From assembly GCA_963742925.1 (NCBI GenBank), contig CAVUNV010000004.1:372001-436000 (forward strand): a DNA stretch of 64,000 nucleotides, given 5' to 3'. A program made the position numbers and the translations under genes. Positions 42,904 through 51,973 of the stretch are shown in pieces. Every line of letters begins with the position of its first letter. Position 1 is the first letter of the stretch. Under the pieces are notes generated by a model, which made no database searches, was not told the DNA's origin, and saw only the letters and a list, made by a program, of their open reading frames with translations. This stretch comes from PALSA-612 sp963742925. Its GTDB lineage: Bacteria; Actinomycetota; Thermoleophilia; Gaiellales; Gaiellaceae.

Positions 42904-43338
42904 TCAGGTGGTGGGCTCCTCGACGTGCGGGATGATGACCACCGGGCAGACGGCGTGATGGACGCACTGCTGGCTCACCGAGCCGACCAGGAGCCCCTTG
43001 AAGCCGCCGAGCCCGCGCGAGCCGAGCACCAGTAGCTCCGCGTCGGTCGAGGCGTCGAGCAGCGCGGAGGCGGGCGCGCCGAGGGCGATGACCTGCTCGA
43101 CGGCCTTCGCGTCCTCGCCTGCGACCTCCGCGACGATCTCGGCGAGCTGCGCCTGGGCGCCCTCCTCCATCGTGTCGTAGATGTTGACCGGCATGCCCTC
43201 CCACGAGTCCGAGACGGCGTACTGCCACGCCTCGACGGCGCGAACCGTCGCATGACGCAGCCGCGCCTCGTCGATCGCCCAGCGCAGGGCGCGCTTCGAC
43301 GTCTCCGATCCGTCGACGCCGACCACGATCACGCTCAC
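42904..43338 (-). CDS. Universal stress protein, UspA family
   Basis: 144 residues. VIVVGVDGSETSKRALRWAIDEA and the ATP loop GSRGLGGFKGLLVGSVSQQCVHH. GTG 43338 overlaps the DUF1918 stop (GTGA), so the two are translationally coupled. Third USP of the window and the closest to the mycobacterial single-domain type. Confidence 0.92.
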   Translation of the reverse strand: MSVIVVGVDGSETSKRALRWAIDEARLRHATVRAVEAWQYAVSDSWEGMPVNIYDTMEEGAQAQLAEIVAEVAGEDAKAVEQVIALGAPASALLDASTDAELLVLGSRGLGGFKGLLVGSVSQQCVHHAVCPVVIIPHVEEPTT

Positions 43339-43577
43339 CGGGACCGGCTCCCCTCGGTAGCACCACGGGCGCGCTTCTTGTGCTGGATGATCGCGTCGCT
43401 CGAGGGATAGAAGACGCTCTCGTGATCGTCGTCCCAGCGGACGCGGTAATGCTCGTGGTCCGAGCTGCCGAGCACCTCGAGGATCTCGCCGATCCGCCGT
43501 CCCTCGCCGACACGATGTCCCTCGACGACGACCAGGTCGCCGGCCCGGGTCTCGGACGGTGTTGGTGATTTCGCCAT
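43335..43577 (-). CDS. DUF1918 protein
   Basis: 80 residues. AGDLVVVEGHRVGEGRRIGEILEV and YRVRWDDDHESVFYPSSDA are the DUF1918 core, an SH3-like fold almost confined to actinobacteria. ATG 43577 after GAAGGAGG. Coupled to a USP; a stress role is inferred, with no biochemical function known to me. Confidence 0.92.
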   Translation of the reverse strand: MAKSPTPSETRAGDLVVVEGHRVGEGRRIGEILEVLGSSDHEHYRVRWDDDHESVFYPSSDAIIQHKKRARGATEGSRSR

Positions 43578-43633
43578 CGCAGCCTCCTTCGGGTCCGTTG
43601 CAGCATGCCTCTCGCAGCGGCGCTCTGCATCGG

Positions 43634-43669
43634 GGAGAACTGCTGAGTCGAGGTCGGTGGGAAACCGCC
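43634..43669. promoter_or_regulatory. Class 2-like and class 1-like sites between DUF1918 and CBS
   Basis: The complement of 43634-43643 reads GCAGTTCTCC, 56 bases before the DUF1918 ATG (class 2-like). GTGGGAAACCGCC at 43657-43669 resembles class 1 with one arm shifted, 99 bases before the CBS ATG. Both weaker than the core sets. Confidence 0.3.
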
Positions 43670-43768
43670 GGTTCAGTGTTTTCCCCGATTGCAGAGTGCA
43701 CGCCTCCCTGATGGCATCGAGCAGGCACGACGGCCATCCTTCTTCCGTAGGGAAAGGAGGGGACAGAA

Positions 43769-44206
43769 ATGGTGACTCAGACACGCCTCGAATCGCCTCT
43801 TCAGAAGCTCCGGGTCAGCGACGCCATGCACCCCGGCGTCATCGCCTGCCCGTTCGACGCCTCCCTGCGAACGGTCGCGCGGATGATGGCGACCTACCGG
43901 GTGCACGCGATCGTCGTGCTCGGGCACGAGGGCGACGAGCTTCCCGGCGGGGAGCTCTGGGGGGTCGTCTCGGACGCGGATCTGATCCAGGCCGCGCAGA
44001 GCGACGACTTCGACGAGCAGACGGCGCAGTTGCTGGCGGCGACCCCGGTGCTGACGATCACCGGCTCCGAGCCGCTGAGCCGCGCGGTGCAGCTCATGGT
44101 CGAGAACGAGGTCTCGCACCTGATCGTGACCGAGCGGCGCTCGAAGCGGCCGATCGGCGTGGTCTCCACGCTCGACGTGGCGCGGGCAGCCGCCGGGTTC
44201 AACTGA
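43769..44206 (+). CDS. CBS-pair protein
   Basis: 145 residues. LRVSDAMHPGVIACPFDASLRTVARMMATYRVHAI and a second CBS ending RPIGVVSTLDVARAAAGF. Paralog of 37335-37775. ATG 43769 after GGAGGGGAC. The sigma-factor gene follows after 10 bases, suggesting one transcript linking adenylate state and transcription. Confidence 0.9.
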   Translation: MVTQTRLESPLQKLRVSDAMHPGVIACPFDASLRTVARMMATYRVHAIVVLGHEGDELPGGELWGVVSDADLIQAAQSDDFDEQTAQLLAATPVLTITGSEPLSRAVQLMVENEVSHLIVTERRSKRPIGVVSTLDVARAAAGFN

Positions 44207-44216
44207 GGGAGCGCAC

Positions 44217-45068
44217 GTGGATCCGGCGCCCGAATACACCGCCGACGGAATCGATTCGCTCCGGCTCTTCCTCAAGGAGATCGGCCGGTACCCGCTGCTG
44301 ACCCGCGAGCAGGAAGTCGAGCTGATGAAGCGGGTGGAGCGCGGCGACGCCGCGGCGAGGGAGCGGATCGTCAACGCCAACCTCCGGCTCGTCGTCTCGA
44401 TCGCCAAGCGCCACCAGGGCCGGGGCTTGCCCCTGCTGGACCTGATCCAGGACGGGATCCTGGGGCTGATGCACGCGGTCGAGAAGTTCGACTGGCGGCG
44501 CGGGTACAAGTTCTCGACCTACGCCAGCTGGTGGATCCAGCAGGGGGTCCGGCGCGGCATCGACAACCGCGCCCGGGTCATCCGGCTCCCCGTTCACGTG
44601 TCCGCCCGGGCCAACAAGATCGCCCGGGCCGAGCGTGAGCTCGCGAACGGAGGGGGCCGGCGGCCGCCCGACGACGAGGCCGTCGCACGCGCGTCGGGGC
44701 TGTCCCTCCGCCAGCTCCACGACGTGCGGGCCGTGCCGCAGGTCGTCGACAGCCTCGATCGTCCTCTCCAGACCGATGACGCGCCGGCGCTCGGATCGCT
44801 GCTCGCCGACGGCGAGCCCGACCCGTTCGACGAGGTCGAGAGCCGGTTGCTCGTCGAGGCGGTGCAGGCCGCGGTGCACGGCCTGCCGGAGGCCGAGCGG
44901 AGCGTGATCGAGGCTCGCTACGGCCTGGCGGGCGACGACCCCGTCACGGTCGAGCAGGTACGCAGACAGCTCGGGCTGGGCCGGAGCGAGGTCGCCCGCC
45001 TCGAGCGGCAGGCCCTCCGCCGCCTCGCGCACGAACCGAATCTGCGCGCGCTGCACGAAGTCGCCTGA
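44217..45068 (+). CDS. Group 2/3 sigma-70 factor
   Basis: 283 residues. Regions 1.2-2 (DSLRLFLKEIGRYPLLTREQEVELMKRVE, LIQDGILGLMHAVEKFDWRRGYKFSTYASWW), region 3 (VHVSARANKIARAERELA) and region 4 (EAERSVIEARYGL, TVEQVRRQLGLGRSEVARLE). It lacks the long N-terminus of a housekeeping sigma. GTG 44217 after GAGGGAG. Probably directs stress transcription; a plausible recruiter for promoters bearing the class 1/2 sites (inference). Confidence 0.9.
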   Translation: MDPAPEYTADGIDSLRLFLKEIGRYPLLTREQEVELMKRVERGDAAARERIVNANLRLVVSIAKRHQGRGLPLLDLIQDGILGLMHAVEKFDWRRGYKFSTYASWWIQQGVRRGIDNRARVIRLPVHVSARANKIARAERELANGGGRRPPDDEAVARASGLSLRQLHDVRAVPQVVDSLDRPLQTDDAPALGSLLADGEPDPFDEVESRLLVEAVQAAVHGLPEAERSVIEARYGLAGDDPVTVEQVRRQLGLGRSEVARLERQALRRLAHEPNLRALHEVA

Positions 45069-45085
45069 GGCCGGACAAACGCTCC

Positions 45086-45099
45086 GTACTTCTCCGCAT
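45086..45099 (+). promoter_or_regulatory. Class 2 site, tryptophanase promoter
   Basis: GTACTTCTCCGCAT, with the 10-base core ending 60 bases before ATG 45156. The extended complement TGCGGAGAAGTACGGAG is partly self-complementary (TCCG...CGGA). Confidence 0.5.
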
Positions 45100-45155
45100 C
45101 GTCAGTCGGCGCCTCCTCGGATGCCTCGCTCGAGACCCGGGGCAACGATGCGGCC

Positions 45156-46568
45156 ATGACCGTCCCACCCTGGAAGATCAAGGTCATCGAGCCGATCTCG
45201 CTCCCGCCGGCGGCGCGGCGGCGCGAGGCGATCGAGGAGGCCGGCTACAACACCTTCCTGCTCCGCTCCGACGACGTGTTCATCGACCTGCTCACCGACA
45301 GCGGCACGTCGGCCCTCTCGCAGGAGCAGCGCGCCGCGATGGAGCTCGGCGACGAGTCGTACGCCGGCTCGCGCAGCTTCTACCGGCTCGAGGCGGCGAT
45401 GCACGACGTGTACGGCTACCGCCACCTGATCCCGACCCATCAGGGTCGCGGCGCCGAGCACCTGCTGGCGCAGATCCTCGTCCGGCCCGGCTCGGTCGTC
45501 CCGTCGAACCTCTACTTCACGACCTCGCGCGCCCACGTCGAGCTGGCCGGCGGCGTCTGGAGGGACGTGTCCGTTCCCGAGGCGAGCGACCCGGCCTCGT
45601 CGTTTGCGTTCAAGGGGAACATCGACCTCGTCGCGCTCGAGCGCGTGCTGCACGAGGTCGGTCCGGAGGGGATCGCGTTCGTCCGCCAGGAGGCCTGCCT
45701 GAACATGGCCGGCGGGCAGCCGTTCTCGCTCGACAATCTCCGCTCGGTGCGCGCTCTGACCGCGGAGTACGGCGTCCCGTTCATCCTCGACGCGACCCGG
45801 ATGTCCGAGAACGCCGTCTTCGTCAAGGACCGCGAGGCCGGCCAGGCCGACCGCTCGTTCGGCGATCTGATCCGCGAGTTCTCGGGCCTGTCGGACGGCG
45901 CCGTCTTCTCGTCGAAGAAGGATCACTTCGTGCCGATCGGGGGCTTCCTCGCCCTGAACGACGACGAGCTGGCGGAGCGGGCCCGGGAGGTGCTCGTCCT
46001 CTACGAGGGCTTCGCGCACTACGGCGGCATGGCCGGGCACGACATGGAGGCGCTGGCGCAGGGGATCCGGGAGGCGGCGGACGAGGCCATGGTGCGCCAC
46101 GTGGTCGCGCAGGCCGCGTACCTCGGCGGTCTGCTGAGCGAGCGCGGCATCCCGATCGTCGTTCCGGTCGGCGCCCACGCAGTCTTCCTGGACGCGAAGC
46201 GGATCCTGCCGCACGTCCCGCAGAACGAGTTTCCGGCCCAGTCGCTGGCGGCCGCGCTCTACGTCGCCGGCGGTGTTCGCTCGATGGAGCGCGGCATCGT
46301 CTCGGGCCAGCACGGCGACGCGCCGTACGACGGCCTCGAGCTGGTGCGGCTGACGCTGCCGCGGCGCGTCTACACGCAGGAGCACCTGGGCTACGTGGCC
46401 GACGTCGTCGAGGCGGTCTGCAGCGACGCGGCTGAGATTCCGGGCCTCGCGTTCACCTACGAGCCCGAGCACCTCCGCTTCTTCCTCGGCCGCTTCGAGC
46501 CGACGGCCCCGTTCCCCGACCTGAGCATCCACGAGAGCCGCAGGACGGCTCCGGCTCTCGTGTTCTGA
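45156..46568 (+). CDS. tnaA: Tryptophanase / beta-eliminating lyase
   Basis: 470 residues, PLP fold type I. THQGRGAEHLL (PLP phosphate), ILDATRMSENA (Asp-x-x-Arg) and the Schiff-base lysine K255 in FSSKKDHFVPIGG, matching the tryptophanase SxKKD motif. Cleaves tryptophan to indole, pyruvate and ammonia; tyrosine phenol-lyase is a close alternative. ATG 45156. Followed after 11 bases by the cDPG-synthetase-like gene. Release of pyruvate and signalling by indole are both compatible with the context. Confidence 0.9.
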   Translation: MTVPPWKIKVIEPISLPPAARRREAIEEAGYNTFLLRSDDVFIDLLTDSGTSALSQEQRAAMELGDESYAGSRSFYRLEAAMHDVYGYRHLIPTHQGRGAEHLLAQILVRPGSVVPSNLYFTTSRAHVELAGGVWRDVSVPEASDPASSFAFKGNIDLVALERVLHEVGPEGIAFVRQEACLNMAGGQPFSLDNLRSVRALTAEYGVPFILDATRMSENAVFVKDREAGQADRSFGDLIREFSGLSDGAVFSSKKDHFVPIGGFLALNDDELAERAREVLVLYEGFAHYGGMAGHDMEALAQGIREAADEAMVRHVVAQAAYLGGLLSERGIPIVVPVGAHAVFLDAKRILPHVPQNEFPAQSLAAALYVAGGVRSMERGIVSGQHGDAPYDGLELVRLTLPRRVYTQEHLGYVADVVEAVCSDAAEIPGLAFTYEPEHLRFFLGRFEPTAPFPDLSIHESRRTAPALVF

Positions 46569-46579
46569 AGGGAGCCAAC

Positions 46580-47929
46580 ATGACCAACGTCGTGATCATG
46601 GGCGCCGGTGGGCGCGACTTCCACGATTTCAACGTCGTGTTCCGCGACGATCCCGACACGCGCGTCGTCGCGTTCACGGCGGCGCAGATCCCGGGCATCG
46701 ACGCACGCCGCTACCCGCCGTCGCTGGCCGGGCCGCTCTATCCCGACGGCATCCCGATCCGGCCGGAGCGCGAGCTGGCGGAGCTGATCGGCGAGCACGA
46801 CGTCGACGAGGTCGTGCTGGCCTACTCCGATCTCTCGCACGACGACGTGATGCACAAGGCATCCGCCGCGCTCGCCGCCGGAGCCGACTTCCGGCTGCTC
46901 GGGCCGCGGACGACGATGCTCGAGTCCGCCAAGCCCGTCGTCGCCGTGTGCGCGGTCCGGACGGGCTCAGGGAAGAGCCAGACGAGCCGCCGCGTCGGCC
47001 AGATCCTCCTCGATGCGGGCCTCCGGGTCGCGCTCGTCCGTCACCCGATGCCTTACGGGGATCTCGAGGCGATGCGGGTGCAGCGATTCGCCAGTCTCGC
47101 CGACATCGACGCCTCGCATCCCACGATCGAGGAACGCGAGGAGTACGAGGCGCCCGTCGAGCTCGGGATGACGGTCTACGCCGGCGTCGACTACGGCGAC
47201 GTCCTCGCCCGGGCCGAGGCCGAGTCAGACGTGATCCTGTGGGACGGGGGGAACAACGACTTCCCGTTCTTCCGGCCGGATCTCCTGATCGTGGTCGTCG
47301 ACCCGCTCCGCGCCGGGCAGGAGCTGCACTACCACCCGGGCGAGGCGAACCTGCGCATGGCCGACGTGGTCGTCGTCAACAAGCTGGACAGCGCCGGCGT
47401 CGCCGCGGTCGAACGCGTCAACGCCGACATCGCCCTCGCGAATCCCGATGCCACGGTCGTGCGCGCCGAGTCCCCGGTGACGCTCGACGACGGGCCGCCG
47501 ATCGCGGGCAAGTGCGTCCTCGTCGTCGAGGACGGCCCGACGCTCACGCACGGAGGCATGCCGTTCGGGGCCGCGACCGTCGCCGCCCAGCGCGAAGGCG
47601 CTGCGATGCGAGTCGATCCGCGGTCGACCGCCGTCGGCTCGATCGCGGACATCTACACGGACTATCCGCACATCGGCGCCGTTCTGCCGGCGATGGGCTA
47701 CGGCGACACGCAGCTCGCCGAGCTCGAGGCGACGATCAACGCGACCGATTGCGACGTCGTGGTCAGCGGCACGCCGATCGACCTCGGCCGGCTGATCGAC
47801 TCGCGACACCCGATCCGGCACGTCCGCTACGAGCTGAAGGAGATCGGCCGGCCGACGCTCTCGGACGTGCTCGCCACGATCGTCTCGCTGACCGTGCTCG
47901 AGCGGGACGCGGCCGCAGCGGTCCGTTAG
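46580..47929 (+). CDS. Cyclic 2,3-diphosphoglycerate synthetase-like P-loop protein
   Basis: 449 residues. N-terminal Rossmann-like part (VVIMGAGGRDFHDFNVVF), P-loop TGSGKSQTSRR (~128-138), LWDGGNNDFPFFRPDLLIVV, VVVNKLDSAG, and a C-terminal part with VVSGTPIDLGRLI. Length and motifs match the archaeal enzyme that makes cyclic 2,3-diphosphoglycerate, a thermoprotectant and phosphate store. Bacterial homologs are mostly uncharacterised GTPase-like proteins, so the product is inferred. Operon with tryptophanase; ATG 46580 after GGGAG. Confidence 0.75.
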   Translation: MTNVVIMGAGGRDFHDFNVVFRDDPDTRVVAFTAAQIPGIDARRYPPSLAGPLYPDGIPIRPERELAELIGEHDVDEVVLAYSDLSHDDVMHKASAALAAGADFRLLGPRTTMLESAKPVVAVCAVRTGSGKSQTSRRVGQILLDAGLRVALVRHPMPYGDLEAMRVQRFASLADIDASHPTIEEREEYEAPVELGMTVYAGVDYGDVLARAEAESDVILWDGGNNDFPFFRPDLLIVVVDPLRAGQELHYHPGEANLRMADVVVVNKLDSAGVAAVERVNADIALANPDATVVRAESPVTLDDGPPIAGKCVLVVEDGPTLTHGGMPFGAATVAAQREGAAMRVDPRSTAVGSIADIYTDYPHIGAVLPAMGYGDTQLAELEATINATDCDVVVSGTPIDLGRLIDSRHPIRHVRYELKEIGRPTLSDVLATIVSLTVLERDAAAAVR

Positions 47930-48189
47930 AGCTCGACGTCGATCGACTCGAGGACGACTCCCTGCGCCTCCCGCTCGGTCGGGTCGGTGCGGAGCTCCGT
48001 CTCGACGTCCGCGCCCTCGGCGATGCCGCCGCGCGCCGCATCCTCGAAGTGCTCGCGGAAGTGCTCCTCGGTGAAGTGCGAAAGCGCTCCCAGGCGCACG
48101 CGCACACAGGTGACGCGCTGTGCGTGCTGGGCGCTCGCCTCGGACTCGATCTTCGCGATCAGGTCGTCCATCAGCTTGCGCTCGTGCAC
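47926..48189 (-). CDS. hypA: Short HypA-like nickel chaperone lacking the zinc finger
   Basis: 87 residues from GTG 48189. VHERKLMDDLIAKIESEA keeps His2-Glu3, the Ni site of HypA, and the core RVTCVRVRLGALSHFTEEHFREHF is HypA-like. The two CxxC pairs that bind structural zinc in normal HypA (~113 residues) are missing, and the protein ends ESIDVEL. It overlaps the hydrogenase protease by 19 bases and the convergent neighbour by 4. A minimal Ni-delivery protein for this hydrogenase. Confidence 0.75.
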   Translation of the reverse strand: MHERKLMDDLIAKIESEASAQHAQRVTCVRVRLGALSHFTEEHFREHFEDAARGGIAEGADVETELRTDPTEREAQGVVLESIDVEL

Positions 48190-48623
48190 TGGCCCACCTC
48201 CGCTCGCAGCATCTCCGCGACGCGGGTGACCGCCGCCTCGACCTCCGGCGTCAGCTCCTCGCCGACGTCGAACCGTGCACCCTCGATGCCGTAGAAGACG
48301 ACCCGTGCCGGAAGCCGGCCGAGCGCGCGCGCCAGCTCGACCGCCTCGGCCAGGCCGAGATGGTGGGTCGAGGCGCGGAACAGCTCGGCCGGCAGCTCCT
48401 GCTCGCTCGCATCGAGCCGCTGCACGGTTCCGGGCGCGGCGCCCGAGGAGACCGCGTCGACGAGCCAGAGCGCGTCGGCTCCGCCCCACGCGTCGATCAG
48501 GCTGGACGGCTCGCCCTCGCGCTCGAGCACCTGGACGCCGTCCGGAAGCGTTCCCTGCAGCCGCCGTGCCACCTCGAGCCCGGCGGCGTCGTCGCACCGC
48601 CAGGGGTTCCCCACCCCGATCAC
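48171..48623 (-). CDS. Hydrogenase maturation protease
   Basis: 150 residues from GTG 48623, two bases after the large-subunit stop. VIGVGNPWRCDDAAGLEVARRL holds the conserved Asp; LWLVDAVSSGAAPGT and STHHLGLAEAVEL (second metal ligand region) follow. HycI/HyaD/HybD family endoprotease that trims the large subunit C-terminus after nickel insertion. Its target would be the tail after DPCISCATHF. Confidence 0.88.
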   Translation of the reverse strand: MIGVGNPWRCDDAAGLEVARRLQGTLPDGVQVLEREGEPSSLIDAWGGADALWLVDAVSSGAAPGTVQRLDASEQELPAELFRASTHHLGLAEAVELARALGRLPARVVFYGIEGARFDVGEELTPEVEAAVTRVAEMLRAEVGQCTSAS

Positions 48624-48625
48624 GA

Positions 48626-49924
<1,299 letters not shown>

Positions 49925-49932
<8 letters not shown>

Positions 49933-50692
49933 TCTTGCGAGCCTCCTCGAAGGCCTCGACGTTGAAGGTCCGGAACACCCGCTCGACCCCGCGGTCGCCC
50001 ATGCCGAGGACGCGCAGCTGCCGCGTCAGCGAGACGGTGTTCGGCGTCTCCATCGGGCCGAAGCAGCCGTAGCAGCCCCGGTTGTACGCGGGGCAGAGCG
50101 CGCCGCAGCCGGCGTGCGTGACCGGGCCGAGGCACGGCGTCCCGTGCGCGACCATGACGCAGACCGTTCCGCGGCGCTTGCATTCCGTGCAGACGCTCGT
50201 CGTGGGGATGCCCGGCCGCCGCCCGTGCAGGAAGGCCGTGATCACCTCGAGCAGCTGGCGCTTGTCGATCGGGCAGCCGTGGAGCTCGAAGTCGACCGGG
50301 ACGTGTGCCGAGATGGGCGTCGAGGTCTCCAGCGTCGAGACGTACTCGGGCGTCGCATAGACGATCGAGATGAAGTCGTTCACGTCCGCGAAGTTCTTCA
50401 GCGCCTGGATGCCGCCCGCGGTCGCGCAGGCGCCGATCGTGACCAGGTGCCGCGAGACGCGCCGGACCCGCTTGATGCGCTCGACGTCGTCGGCGGTCGT
50501 CACCGAGCCCTCGACGAGCGACAGGTCGTAGGGGCCCTTCACGACTGCGCGGCTCGCCTCGAGGAAGTAGGCGATCTCGACCTCGCCCGCGAGCGCGAGC
50601 AGCTCGTCCTCGCAGTCGAGCAGCGAGAGCTGGCAGCCGTCGCACGAGGAGAACTTCCAGACGGCGAGCTTCGGCTTCTTCGCCGGCGTCAC
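49925..50692 (-). CDS. Group 3b [NiFe] hydrogenase small subunit
   Basis: 255 residues. FSSCDGCQLSLLDCEDE and TIGACATAGGIQAL (proximal cluster), HGCPIDK, then a Cys-rich C-terminal half (VCTECKRRG, GTPCLGPVTHAGCGALCP, RGCYGCFGP) for two more [4Fe-4S] clusters. No Tat signal, so cytoplasmic, as expected for group 3. GTG 50692 overlaps the diaphorase subunit stop (GTGA). Confidence 0.93.
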
Positions 50693-51528
50693 AGCTCCCT
50701 CACCTTCATCAGAGGCTCGATCTCGTCCAGCCGGTACACGGGCCCGTCGCGGCAGATCAGCGTCGAGCCGAGCTGGCAGTGCCCGCAGTGGCCGAGGCCG
50801 CACTTCATGTTCCGCTCCATAGACAGGTAGATCCGGTCCGCCGGGACACCGCGCGCGAGCAGCGCCTCCGCGGCGAAGCGCATCATGATCTCCGGCCCGC
50901 AGACCATGGCCACGGCCGAGCTCGGATCGAAGCGGGCCAGGCCGATCAGCTTCGGGACGACGCCGACGTTGCCGGCCCAGTCGCCCTCGCCCCGGTCGAC
51001 GGTCACGTCCACCTCGAGGTCGAACCGGCTGCGCCAGCTCTCGACCTCGGGCCGGAAGACGAGGTCGGCCGGCGTCCGGCTGCCGTAGAGCAGGACGACG
51101 TCGCCGTACTCCGGCCGGCGGCGCAGGCACTCGTACAGCGCCGGCCGGAGCGGCGGCAGGCCGAGTCCCCCGGCGACGATGACCACGTCCATTCCGAGTG
51201 CTTCCTCGACCGGCCAGCCACGGCCGAACGGGCCCCGGACGCCGAGCACGGCACCGGGCCGTGACGCGCAGATCGCCTCGGTGACGGCACCGACCGCGCG
51301 CACCGTGTGGACGAGTGGGCCGCCGCGCTCGCCGCAGATCGAGATCGGCACCTCGCCGATCCCGAAGGCGTAGAGCATCGTGAACTGGCCGGGAACGAAG
51401 TCGAGCGGCTCGCCGGAGACGGGCTCGAGCTCGAGCGTCCACGTGTCGCTCGTCTCGCGCCGTCGGCGGACGACCCGGAACGGGCGCGGCGCCATCGGCC
51501 CCGGCAGGATCTCAGCGGCCGTCGCCAT
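50689..51528 (-). CDS. Hydrogenase FAD/NAD(P)-binding subunit (HydG-like)
   Basis: 279 residues. FAD domain (FVPGQFTMLYAFG), NAD(P) domain (VVIVAGGLGLPPLRPALYE, AMVCGPEIMM) and a C-terminal [2Fe-2S] (MKCGLGHCGHCQLGSTLICRDGP). Passes electrons between the Fe-S chain and NAD(P)H. ATG 51528, overlapping the cyclic-nucleotide-binding-like gene by 17 bases. Confidence 0.92.
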   Translation of the reverse strand: MATAAEILPGPMAPRPFRVVRRRRETSDTWTLELEPVSGEPLDFVPGQFTMLYAFGIGEVPISICGERGGPLVHTVRAVGAVTEAICASRPGAVLGVRGPFGRGWPVEEALGMDVVIVAGGLGLPPLRPALYECLRRRPEYGDVVLLYGSRTPADLVFRPEVESWRSRFDLEVDVTVDRGEGDWAGNVGVVPKLIGLARFDPSSAVAMVCGPEIMMRFAAEALLARGVPADRIYLSMERNMKCGLGHCGHCQLGSTLICRDGPVYRLDEIEPLMKVREL

Positions 51529-51973
51529 ACATGTCCAGGAGGCGGAGCCTCGTCCACTGGAGGCGCTCGATCAGCACCTGCGTGAACCGCGAGATCAGGT
51601 CGTAGCCGAAGGCCGGGTCCTGCTCGCACTTGTCGCGCAGGCAGGCGGCGTCGAAGACCGTCGCCCGCACGAGCTCGAGCGCCTTGGCGTCGAAGTGCCA
51701 GCGGTGCGGAGCGAAGAGCCACGACCATCCGATCACCTCCCCGGGGTCGATGGTCTCGATCGTCACCGGCCCGCGCACCGGGACGAACGTCTCGAGCGCG
51801 ACCCGCCCGTGCCGGATCACGTAGAAGACGTTCGCCTCGTCCCCCTCTCGGAACAGCACCTCGCCGGCGGAGAAGCGGGTGTTGCTCGCGCAGCCCGACA
51901 TGAGCTCGAGCGCTTCCTGCGACATGCCCTGGAAGATCGGCACGTCGTGGAGCAGGGTGTCAATCGTTCGCAT
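51512..51973 (-). CDS. Stand-alone cyclic-nucleotide-binding-fold protein in the hydrogenase operon
   Basis: 153 residues. CNMP-binding beta-roll (VPIFQGMSQEALELMSGC, EGDEANVFYVIRHGRVALE, DPGEVIGWSWLFAPHRW) with a C-terminal helix but no helix-turn-helix, so it is not a Crp-type transcription factor. Sits between the two electron-transfer subunits with overlaps on both sides, as a subunit or post-translational regulator would. The phosphate-binding loop is atypical (GWSWLF). Confidence 0.85.
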   Translation of the reverse strand: MRTIDTLLHDVPIFQGMSQEALELMSGCASNTRFSAGEVLFREGDEANVFYVIRHGRVALETFVPVRGPVTIETIDPGEVIGWSWLFAPHRWHFDAKALELVRATVFDAACLRDKCEQDPAFGYDLISRFTQVLIERLQWTRLRLLDMYGDGR

